A stretch of DNA of 7,709 nt from Deltaproteobacteria bacterium (lineage in GTDB: Bacteria > Desulfobacterota > DAOWNY01): contig DAOWNY010000080.1 in the NCBI GenBank assembly GCA_030642325.1, positions 1-7,709 of the forward strand, in the 5' to 3' direction. Of this stretch, positions 1 to 5,694 are shown piece after piece (position 1 is the stretch's first letter; each line of letters starts with the position of its first letter). Both the position numbers and the translations under genes were made by a program. The notes under the pieces were generated by a model. It saw only the letters and a list, made by a program, of their open reading frames with translations, made no database searches and was not told where the DNA came from.

Positions 1-368
1 ATCGGGAAGAGGATCCCTTCGGGAAATTGAGAAGGTTTGCCGCCACCCATCTAAGTATGATCACTGAAAACCAGGATTGGGCGGAAGTTGTTCAGGTTGA
101 ATTGAGGCAAAGTACTAAATTTATGCGGGAGTATGTCAACAAACTCTATATTGAATACCTTAATCTGATAACCGACATCCTCAAAGATGGGCAGGAGAAA
201 GGATTGATTAGAAAAGATATCACCACCGGTATCATCAAAAGGGCTTTTTTGGGGGCATTGGATGAGATGGCAAGATATTGGGTGTTATCTGCCAAAAAAA
301 AGCATAGTATAGCGGATGCCACCAGGCAAATAAGCGATGTCTTCCTGAAAGGAATTAAAGAGGGATAA
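1..368 (+). CDS. TetR/AcrR-family transcriptional regulator, FadR-like, C-terminal part (5' truncated by window)
   Basis: The reading frame is open from the first complete codon (position 3) to TAA at 366-368, so the gene starts before the window and only about 120 C-terminal residues are visible. The visible part is all helical ligand-binding domain; the N-terminal helix-turn-helix lies outside. The stretch with DPFGKLRRF, ELRQSTKFMREY, YLNLITDILKDGQEKGLIRKD and FLGALDEMARYWVLS resembles the C-terminal domain of Firmicute FadR (YsiA)-type regulators, which bind long-chain acyl-CoA and release DNA of beta-oxidation genes. Its position directly upstream of beta-oxidation genes, 143 bp before hbd, fits a local regulator of this cluster. 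That it controls these genes is inference; no operator matching the known B. subtilis FadR box was found. A different TetR ligand is possible. Confidence 0.8.
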   Translation, partial: REEDPFGKLRRFAATHLSMITENQDWAEVVQVELRQSTKFMREYVNKLYIEYLNLITDILKDGQEKGLIRKDITTGIIKRAFLGALDEMARYWVLSAKKKHSIADATRQISDVFLKGIKEG

Positions 369-511
369 AGGGGCACTATTTCTTTATAAATGAGGCGGCG
401 CTGTTCATCTAAAGAGGGGTAAGGCAATAAAAGTAAATGTAGGGGAATATACCCGGAATCGCAAATCTTAAACAATTTTATTTGCAGTCTAAACAAAAAA
501 AGGGGTAACAA
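369..511 (+). other. Regulator-hbd intergenic region
   Basis: This 143-bp spacer separates the regulator from hbd. It holds an imperfect 13-bp palindrome (GGGGAATATACCC, 442-454), a TACCCGGAAT motif at 450-459 that recurs before crt, and the hbd ribosome binding site AGGGGT at 501-506. A TATAAAT stretch lies at 385-391 but has no acceptable -35 partner at 16-18 bp. No clear sigma-A promoter or terminator hairpin was seen, so whether hbd is co-transcribed with the regulator is open. Confidence 0.4.
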
Positions 512-1366
512 ATGGGAATTAAAACATTTGGAGTTATCGGGGCAGGTATCATGGGAGGTGGGATTGCTCAAACGGCGGCAACCATGGGTTATAATGTGAT
601 CCTGAATGACATTGAAGATCGTTTTCTCGAAAAGGGTATCTCTTCCATTTCTAAGAATCTGGATCGGATGGTAAAAAAAGAGAAGATCAAATCTGACGAA
701 AAAGAAGTAATTTTAGCCAGGATTGATAAGACCCTTAAGCTGGAAGATTTGGCAAAGGCTGATGTTGTAATCGAAGCCGCAATTGAAAATGAATCCTTAA
801 AGCTCGAACTGTTTAAAAAATTGGATAATATCTGCCCAAAAGAAGTAATCCTGGCTTCCAATACCTCATCCATATCAATTACCAAAATAGGGTCGGTCAC
901 CAAAAGGCCGGATAAAGTAATAGGAATGCACTTTTTTAATCCGGTGCCGGTAATGAAACTGATTGAAATAATAAGGGGTTTATCTACTTCTGATGATACA
1001 TTCAATGCAATTAGTGATCTGGCAAAAAGCCTGGGAAAGACCTCGGTTATGGCCAATGATTTCCCCGGGTTTATTGCTAATCGAATTGGGATTTCCATGA
1101 TTAATGAAGCCATATTTACTTTGCACGAAGGGGTAGGAACCGCGGAAGCTATAGATGCTACCATGAAGCTGGCCTTTAATCATCCCATGGGGCCGCTGGA
1201 ACTTTGCGATTTAGTAGGACTGGATACGGTTTTATCTATCATGGAGGTTATGTACCAAGGCCTTGGGGACCCCAAATACCGTCCCTGCCCTCTACTCAAA
1301 AAATATGTGGATGCCGGATATTTAGGAAGAAAAAGCGGCAAAGGGTTCTACAGCTACGAAAAGTAG
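512..1366 (+). CDS. hbd: 3-hydroxybutyryl-CoA (3-hydroxyacyl-CoA) dehydrogenase
   Basis: The 284-residue product is the normal length for single-domain bacterial Hbd, which interconverts (S)-3-hydroxybutyryl-CoA and acetoacetyl-CoA with NAD(P). The N-terminal Rossmann fold opens with VIGAGIMGGG (G10, G12, G15). Asp33 at the end of the second beta strand favours NAD over NADP, from family knowledge. Catalytic positions are present: Ser119 in SNTSS, His140 in MHFFNPVP with Glu152 as its partner, and Asn190 in FPGFIANR. The C-terminal helical dimerisation domain ends in GRKSGKGFYSYE, the usual family ending. The ATG is preceded by AGGGGT at a good distance. It is the first complete gene of the cluster, acting in the cytoplasm between Crt and the thiolase. 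Chain-length preference cannot be read from sequence, but the enzyme class is clear. Confidence 0.95.
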   Translation: MGIKTFGVIGAGIMGGGIAQTAATMGYNVILNDIEDRFLEKGISSISKNLDRMVKKEKIKSDEKEVILARIDKTLKLEDLAKADVVIEAAIENESLKLELFKKLDNICPKEVILASNTSSISITKIGSVTKRPDKVIGMHFFNPVPVMKLIEIIRGLSTSDDTFNAISDLAKSLGKTSVMANDFPGFIANRIGISMINEAIFTLHEGVGTAEAIDATMKLAFNHPMGPLELCDLVGLDTVLSIMEVMYQGLGDPKYRPCPLLKKYVDAGYLGRKSGKGFYSYEK

Positions 1367-1500
1367 ATTAATAGTAATTATCCAGGCAAGATAGACTTAA
1401 GGGCCGAAGGTAAAAAAACAGCGGAGCAGCCGTTTATATCTTTTCGAGTGGAAAATAATAATTGTCTGTTGTAAGCATCTGACTTTTCCTTCAGCTTTCT

Positions 1501-1534
1501 ACCCGGAATACCCGAGCAATTATAATTAATATTA
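1501..1534 (+). promoter_or_regulatory. Possible regulatory region before crt (weak)
   Basis: The 178-bp hbd-crt spacer (1367-1544) ends with TACCCGGAAT (1500-1509), shared with the spacer before hbd, and a perfect TATAAT at 1521-1526. No -35-like hexamer lies 16-18 bp upstream, and a start about 7 bp downstream would nearly touch the crt ribosome binding site. It could be an activator-dependent promoter, but an AT-rich coincidence is as likely. Nothing else was recognised in the spacer, and no terminator hairpin is visible in it. Confidence 0.2.
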
Positions 1535-1544
1535 GGGGGGGAAA

Positions 1545-2327
1545 ATGGTTTATGAAAATTTACTTTTAGAGATTGAGGAAGGGGTTGCCCTCCTCACTTT
1601 CAATCGTCCCAAGGCACTTAATGCCTTGAGCACCGATTTATTAAATGAATTTCGGGATGCCTTGCAAGAGCTTGAAAAAAACGATGAAGTAAAAGTGGTG
1701 ATTCTCACCGGGGCAGGCAGCAAGGCCTTTGTTGCCGGGGCAGACATAGCAGCCATGAAAGAGATGAATTCACAGGAAGCTTTAGATTATTCTTCCCTGG
1801 GGCATGAATGTCTCTCATATCTGGAAACCATGAGCAAACCGGTGATTGCCGCAGTAAACGGATTTGCTCTGGGCGGAGGCACCGAGGTCACCCTTGCCTG
1901 CGACTTTATCTTTGCATCTGATAACGCCAAGTTCGGCCAGCCGGAGATCAATTTGGGAATCATTCCCGGGTACGGAGGGACTCAAAGGCTTCCTCGTACA
2001 GTGGGCAAAAACCTGGCAAGGGAACTAATCTATACGGGAGATTTGATTGGCGCTGAAAGGGCACGGGAGATCGGTTTGGTTAATAAAGTATTCTCTCCGG
2101 AAGAACTGATTCCCGAAACCAAAAAGGCAGCGAAAAAAATTGCCGGTAAAAGTACGCTGGCTATAAAGGCAGCCAAGACAGCAATCAACGCCGGTTACGA
2201 CATTGATCAGTCTGATGGTTGCGAGATAGAGAAGAAGGCCTTCTCGCAACTTTTTGACTGTAAAGATGCCAAAGAGGGGTTAACCGCCTTCCTGGAAAAA
2301 AGGCCGCCAAAATTTATCGGGCAATAG
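1545..2327 (+). CDS. crt: Enoyl-CoA hydratase / crotonase
   Basis: The 260-residue protein is a standard crotonase-fold enoyl-CoA hydratase that adds water to trans-2-enoyl-CoA (crotonyl-CoA) to give the (S)-3-hydroxyacyl-CoA used by Hbd. Oxyanion-hole segments are FVAGADIAAM (62-71, Ala66) and NGFALGGGTE (105-114, Gly111-Gly112). Both catalytic glutamates are present: Glu114 in GGGTEV and Glu134 in FGQPEINLG, matching Glu144/Glu164 of the rat enzyme. The following GIIPGYGGTQRLPR is characteristic. The ATG follows a run of seven G (1535-1541), a crude but strong purine ribosome binding site with only three bases of spacing. The stop codon at 2325-2327 directly abuts the target duplication of the mobile element. 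With both glutamates present, hydratase activity is much more likely than the isomerase or other crotonase reactions. Confidence 0.95.
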   Translation: MVYENLLLEIEEGVALLTFNRPKALNALSTDLLNEFRDALQELEKNDEVKVVILTGAGSKAFVAGADIAAMKEMNSQEALDYSSLGHECLSYLETMSKPVIAAVNGFALGGGTEVTLACDFIFASDNAKFGQPEINLGIIPGYGGTQRLPRTVGKNLARELIYTGDLIGAERAREIGLVNKVFSPEELIPETKKAAKKIAGKSTLAIKAAKTAINAGYDIDQSDGCEIEKKAFSQLFDCKDAKEGLTAFLEKRPPKFIGQ

Positions 2328-2335
2328 ATAAAATA
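2328..2335 (+). repeat. Left copy of 8-bp target-site duplication
   Basis: ATAAAATA lies immediately after the crt stop codon and directly before the left terminal repeat. An identical copy follows the right terminal repeat at 2705-2712. A perfect 8-bp direct repeat exactly abutting both ends of an inverted-repeat-bounded segment is the mark of a transposition event. Confidence 0.85.
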
Positions 2336-2352
2336 GTAACCGTTCACGGTTT
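2336..2352 (+). repeat. Left terminal inverted repeat of the element
   Basis: GTAACCGTTCACGGTTT is the reverse complement, apart from one base at position 14, of 2688-2704. Within it AACCGTTCACGGTT (2338-2351) is itself a palindrome with a two-base centre, which could serve as a binding site for a dimeric protein. Confidence 0.85.
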
Positions 2353-2682
2353 GCAGTTAACTCTTTTCCTGCATTGAGCACTTAGCCTTTAGCAGATTGC
2401 TATTAGCCAAAATGATCACAGGATGTTTTGCCATTACAAATTTGCACCCATTGGGTGTTATTTCAAGCTTGCGTAATACCTCGGTTTTTCAAAGTTAAAC
2501 GTTTGTGTGCTGACAGCCAATCGCTCAACTTAGGTATTGGTAAAAATCTGAGGTTAAGATGTAATTATAAATTTTTTTTTGAAGATTTAGACGCCTAGAA
2601 CAATTTAAAAGAACTATGGGCCCTAATTCCGGAATTGGAATCGATACCGAGCATGTTTTTTATCGTTATAAAATTCATTTCA

Positions 2683-2711
2683 TTGAAAAATCGTGAACGG
2701 TTACATAAAAT
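2683..2711 (+). promoter_or_regulatory. Candidate outward promoter at the right edge of the element
   Basis: TTGAAA (2683-2688) and TAAAAT (2706-2711) are separated by exactly 17 bp, each matching the sigma-A consensus at five of six positions. The -35 lies inside the element and the -10 lies in the target duplication, so the promoter would have been created by the insertion. Predicted initiation is near 2718, about 36 bases before the GTG of the acyl-CoA dehydrogenase gene. It could drive the genes from there to etfA independently of upstream transcription. Activity is inferred only. Confidence 0.5.
2688..2704 (-). repeat. Right terminal inverted repeat of the element
   Basis: AAATCGTGAACGGTTAC mirrors the left end. 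The preceding bases (TTGAAAAA from 2683) are shared with the solitary end downstream of etfA, so conservation at right-type ends reaches about 22 bp. Confidence 0.85.
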
Positions 2712-2712
2712 A
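2705..2712 (+). repeat. Right copy of 8-bp target-site duplication
   Basis: ATAAAATA directly follows the right terminal repeat and is identical to 2328-2335. It also supplies the -10 hexamer of the candidate outward promoter. Confidence 0.85.
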
Positions 2713-2754
2713 TAAGTTGGCTTATTAGTACAAAACAGAAAAAAAGGGGGGGTC

Positions 2755-3918
2755 GTGCAATACCAATTAACAGATGAACAGGAGATGCTTCGGGAAACCG
2801 TCAGAAGGCTGGCCGCCGAAAAGATCGAACCGGGGGCGGCAAAGAGAGATGAAGCAGGGGAGTTTGATTGGGAAACAGTAAAGCCGCTGGCAGAAAACGG
2901 TCTGTTCGGCATAGACATCCCTGCTGAGTACGGGGGGTCGGAGATGGGTCTTCTGGCCGCCTGCATTGCCTGTGAAGAGCTTTCCCGTGTTTGCGGGTCT
3001 ACCGGGGCACTTCATCTCGCCCATGAACTGGGATTAATGCCGATCATGTTGACAGCCAGCGAAGATCAAAAGAAAAAATACCTTCCCAAGCTGGCCTCGG
3101 GTGAACACATCGCTGCCTTTGGCCTTACCGAGCCGGTGGGGGGATCTGACGTTGCCTCTCTGAAAACCAAGGCAATAAAAAAGGGCGATGACTATGTGCT
3201 CAACGGAACTAAAAATTTCATCACCAACGGAGGCATTGCCCAGGTAATTACCGTCTACGCCGTTACCGATCCCGGAGTCAAAGCAACCAAGAGTGCCAGT
3301 ATATTTGTGGTGGAGAAGGACACCCCGGGATTTTCCATCGGCAAGCACGAAGATAAGATGGGAATTAGAGCATCTGATACCTCCGAACTTATCTTTGAAG
3401 ACTGCAGGATACCGAAGGAGAATCGTTTGGGTGAAGAGGGGATCGGGTTTTCCCTGGTAATGAAGACCCTGGATTTTACACGGACTACAGTTGGGGCTCA
3501 GGCCCTGGGGATCGCCCAGGGGGCCCTCGATTATGCTGCCAATTATGCCGGGGAGAGAGTAGCTTTCGGAAAATCCATCGCATCTTTTCAGGCAATATCC
3601 TTCAAGCTGGCGGATATGGCTATCAAGGTGGAAGCCGCGAGACAACTGGTTTACAAATCGGCATCCCAACTGCAAGCGCTGACCAAGGATATGTCGAGAA
3701 TGCAGCCGGAAATAATCAGGATATCTTCCATTGCCAAGGCATTTGCATCTGATGCGGCAATGGCGGTTACTACCGAGGCCGTTCAAATATTGGGCGGTTA
3801 CGGATATGTTAAAGAATATCCTGTGGAGCGGATGATGAGAGATGCCAAGATTACCCAGATCTATGAAGGAACCAATGAGATCCAAAGGATGGTGATCGCC
3901 GCTACCTTACTCCGGTAA
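2755..3918 (+). CDS. Acyl-CoA dehydrogenase (short-chain/butyryl-CoA type likely)
   Basis: The 387-residue flavoenzyme oxidises acyl-CoA to trans-2-enoyl-CoA and passes electrons to Etf (or runs in reverse). Domains in order: N-terminal helical domain (1-115), middle beta domain with AFGLTEPVGGSD (121-132) and FITNGG (155-160) contacting FAD and substrate, and C-terminal helical domain with ERVAFGKSI (267-275), LGGYGYVKEYPVERMMRDAK (346-365) and IYEGTNEIQR (369-378). Glu371 in YEGT is at the catalytic-base position used by short- and medium-chain enzymes. The start is GTG at 2755, preceded by AAAAAGGGGGGG (2741-2752); the MQYQLTDEQEMLRETVR beginning is typical of the family. Linkage to crt, hbd and etfBA suggests butyryl-CoA or another short acyl-CoA, but glutaryl-, branched-chain or longer substrates cannot be excluded. 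The mobile element now separates it from crt. Confidence 0.93.
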   Translation: MQYQLTDEQEMLRETVRRLAAEKIEPGAAKRDEAGEFDWETVKPLAENGLFGIDIPAEYGGSEMGLLAACIACEELSRVCGSTGALHLAHELGLMPIMLTASEDQKKKYLPKLASGEHIAAFGLTEPVGGSDVASLKTKAIKKGDDYVLNGTKNFITNGGIAQVITVYAVTDPGVKATKSASIFVVEKDTPGFSIGKHEDKMGIRASDTSELIFEDCRIPKENRLGEEGIGFSLVMKTLDFTRTTVGAQALGIAQGALDYAANYAGERVAFGKSIASFQAISFKLADMAIKVEAARQLVYKSASQLQALTKDMSRMQPEIIRISSIAKAFASDAAMAVTTEAVQILGGYGYVKEYPVERMMRDAKITQIYEGTNEIQRMVIAATLLR

Positions 3919-3970
3919 TCAACCTTTTTTATGGGCGTTGAACATAATTTTGGGAAAGGGAAAAAAGAAC

Positions 3971-5128
3971 ATGAGAAGAGTGGCAATTGTGGGAATCGGA
4001 AATGGTAAATTCGGCATAAGAAAAGATGCCTCTTTGCGGGAGTTGGCTTTTGAACCGGTTAAAGAGTGTTTGGATGACGCCGGCATTTCCCTTGGAGATG
4101 TTGATTCCATGGTCACCGGAATCGCTTCCGATGAATTTTCTCTTGCCTTTCAACCCTCCGCCCAGATTCATGATTACCTGGGGTTTAATCCCAAGCCCAA
4201 TTTTCGTGTGGAAGGGGCGTGTGCCAGTGGAAGCATGGCGGTAAGGACCGGCTGGCTGACCGTGGCCTCAGGAATAGCGGATGTAGTTTTGGTAGTGGCG
4301 GCAGAGAAGATGAACGAAGTTAACACGGGGGTTGCTACCGAAATTCTTGGTCGAGCAGGGGATTCAACCTGGGAGTACCCCTTCGGCACCTCATTTCCCG
4401 GCTATTATGCCATGATTGCCAGTGCCCATATGGATCGGCATGGAACAACCGAAGAACAGCTGGCCATGGTTGCGGTAAAAAATCACCACTATGGAATGAT
4501 GAATCCCCTTGCCCATATCCAAAAAGAGGTGAGTTTAGAGATGGTTTTAAATTCCTTTGTAGTAGCCCATCCCCTTAAATTATACGACTGCTGTCTCATC
4601 TCTGATGGGGCGGCTGCAATTATCCTGGCATCGGAAGAAAAAGCCAAAGAAATTTCGAAAAAACCGGTATGGATCACCGGCTTGGGGTGTGGGACTGATA
4701 CCTTGGGGTTAAATGAACGGAGGGATTTAACCACACTGGAAGGGACTGTGTTTGCCGCCAATCAGGCCTACAAAATGGCCGGAGTGACTCCTGATGACAT
4801 TGATGTGGCTTGTGTTCACGACTGTTTTACCATAGGTGAAATATGTGCTTATGAAGACCTTGGCTTCTGTAAAAAAGGTGAAGGGGGTAAAATGATCGAG
4901 GAGAAACAAACTTACCTTGATGGTAAAATTCCGGTGAATGTAGACGGAGGGCTAAAGTCCAAGGGCCACCCAATCGGGGCCACCGGGGTATCGATGTCGG
5001 TGGAAATTGTCAAACAACTGCGTGAAGAAGCAGGAAAAAGGCAGGTTAAGGGAGCGGAAACAGGGCTTTCTCATAATATTGCAGGAAGTGGGCAGGCAGT
5101 TGCTGTTCACATTTATCAAAGGGATTAA
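3971..5128 (+). CDS. SCP2-type thiolase (acetyl-CoA acetyltransferase family, DUF35-associated)
   Basis: The 385-residue thiolase-fold protein probably cleaves 3-oxoacyl-CoA with CoA to give acetyl-CoA, or condenses in reverse. The nucleophilic Cys84 sits in EGACASGSMA (CxS motif), His283/Cys285 in the HDCF motif of VHDCFTIGE, and His333 in GGLKSKGHPIGATG. The CxG motif that supplies the second cysteine in ThlA/AtoB thiolases is absent; in SCP2-type thiolases the HDCF cysteine is thought to take that role. The ATG at 3971 gives the normal family beginning MRRVAIVGIG with AAAGGG ten bases upstream; an in-frame TTG at 3938 would add eleven uncharacteristic residues and lacks a ribosome binding site. 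Only one base separates its stop from the DUF35 start, so the two are probably co-translated and form a complex. A non-thiolase role, such as the retro-aldol partner of steroid systems, is less likely in this context. Confidence 0.88.
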   Translation: MRRVAIVGIGNGKFGIRKDASLRELAFEPVKECLDDAGISLGDVDSMVTGIASDEFSLAFQPSAQIHDYLGFNPKPNFRVEGACASGSMAVRTGWLTVASGIADVVLVVAAEKMNEVNTGVATEILGRAGDSTWEYPFGTSFPGYYAMIASAHMDRHGTTEEQLAMVAVKNHHYGMMNPLAHIQKEVSLEMVLNSFVVAHPLKLYDCCLISDGAAAIILASEEKAKEISKKPVWITGLGCGTDTLGLNERRDLTTLEGTVFAANQAYKMAGVTPDDIDVACVHDCFTIGEICAYEDLGFCKKGEGGKMIEEKQTYLDGKIPVNVDGGLKSKGHPIGATGVSMSVEIVKQLREEAGKRQVKGAETGLSHNIAGSGQAVAVHIYQRD

Positions 5129-5129
5129 T

Positions 5130-5570
5130 ATGGAATTTAAAGATTTTTCACGATCCATTAACCACACAAAACTTGATAAATTTGCGGATTACCTGGCTTC
5201 CGGGAAAATTATGGGCACTACCTGTAAAAAATGTGGCAGCCGATACTATCCACCGAGGGCTGACTGTAAAAAATGCTTTTCAGATGGAATGGATTGGGTT
5301 GAACTGAAAGGCCGGGGTAAGTTGATCACCTTTACCAGCATCAATGTTCCTCCCGACTATTTCGATGTGGGCTTTAAAAATTTAACCCCTCCATTTTCTA
5401 AAGCCAGGTATACAGCCTGCCCCATCGGAATATTAAGACTGGATAACGGTTTGAGCATTATGGGCTGGATCCCGGGGATTGCCCTGAAAGAAATTTCGGT
5501 GGGGCTGGAATTGGTGGCCGTTCCAGTAACTTTACCGGACGGAACAGTTACCATTAAATTATGTGATTAA
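5130..5570 (+). CDS. DUF35 zinc-ribbon / OB-fold protein, thiolase partner
   Basis: The 146-residue protein has the DUF35 (OB-fold acyl-CoA-associated) layout. An N-terminal helix (about 1-27) is followed by a rubredoxin-like zinc ribbon with CKKCG (Cys32, Cys35) and CKKCF (Cys46, Cys49), then an OB fold (about 55-146) with GRGKLITFTSINVPP, an ACPIGILRLDNG strand pair and VPVTLPDGTVTIKL. In archaea such proteins bind thiolase and HMG-CoA synthase and help channel the acetoacetyl-CoA intermediate; in actinobacterial steroid degradation they partner SCP2-type enzymes. Here no HMG-CoA synthase is present, so it probably supports the adjacent thiolase only. The start ATG (5130) lies one base after the thiolase stop, with AAAGGGA at 5118-5124 inside the end of the thiolase gene. 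The family call is firm; the precise role is inferred from position. Confidence 0.88.
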   Translation: MEFKDFSRSINHTKLDKFADYLASGKIMGTTCKKCGSRYYPPRADCKKCFSDGMDWVELKGRGKLITFTSINVPPDYFDVGFKNLTPPFSKARYTACPIGILRLDNGLSIMGWIPGIALKEISVGLELVAVPVTLPDGTVTIKLCD

Positions 5571-5694
5571 CAAATTTTTTAGAATTTATTTGGAAAATGT
5601 GGTAAAAGTGAAGATGTTATCGGCAAACAAAGTAAAAATTTTTTAGCAACGAACCTAAGTTAAGCAAGTAACAAAATTTAAAAGGAGGTCAAGA
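5571..5694 (+). other. DUF35-etfB intergenic region
   Basis: This 124-bp AT-rich spacer is longer than the nearby 1-52 bp gaps. It carries two direct copies of AAATTTTTTAG (5572-5582 and 5636-5646, 64 bp apart) and the ideal ribosome binding site AAGGAGGT (5682-5689). TTGGAA (5590-5595) with TGTTAT (5615-5620) has 19-bp spacing, too poor for a promoter call. A separate etf promoter is possible but not shown, and no terminator hairpin was seen. Confidence 0.3.

Larger units (their letters stand above)
2336..2704. mobile_element. 369-bp MITE-like non-autonomous element with IS66-type ends
   Basis: The segment is bounded by inverted repeats GTAACCGTTCACGGTTT (2336-2352) and AAATCGTGAACGGTTAC (2688-2704), matching at 16 of 17 positions with the first 13 identical. 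It is flanked by a perfect 8-bp duplication (ATAAAATA). IS66-family elements typically begin with GTAA and make 8-bp duplications, so mobilisation by an IS66-type transposase in trans is the best guess. There is no convincing reading frame; the open frames crossing it lack family-like sequence and ribosome binding sites. Inside are two short perfect palindromes, CACCCATTGGGTG (2445-2457) and AATTCCGGAATT (2625-2636), a T9-10 run near 2571-2580, and a degenerate end-like segment at 2473-2494. It fills nearly all of the 427-bp crt-acyl-CoA dehydrogenase gap; without it the gap would be about 50 bp. No transposase is visible in the window. Confidence 0.85.

Noticed and set aside
390..422. Ten-codon ORF (MRRRCSSKEG) before hbd as a leader peptide.
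   Set aside because: No ribosome binding site, no attenuator-like hairpins after it, and no codon pattern suggesting a regulatory role.
589..1164. Minus-strand open frame (191 codons) opposite hbd.
   Set aside because: Shadow of the conserved hbd coding frame with a composition typical of antisense translation.
1471..1488. GTAAGCATCTGAC as a possible IS66-type end.
   Set aside because: Only the GTAA-C start is shared with the element ends; the rest differs and no partner end was found.
1369..1534. Inverted repeat TAATAGTAATTAT (1369-1381) versus ATAATTAATATTA (1522-1534) at the two edges of the hbd-crt spacer, suggesting a second small element.
   Set aside because: The arms are pure low-complexity AT with a mismatch, no flanking target duplication was found, and the ends bear no likeness to the GTAACCG ends. 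Chance is sufficient.
3034..3885. Long minus-strand open frame (283 codons) opposite the acyl-CoA dehydrogenase.
   Set aside because: It is antisense to a well-supported enzyme gene, its translation resembles no family, and it lacks a ribosome binding site.
5007..5129. Upstream ATG extension of the DUF35 gene giving 187 residues.
   Set aside because: The extra residues overlap the thiolase 3' end out of frame and look unlike DUF35; the ATG at 5130 has its own binding site and gives the normal protein length.
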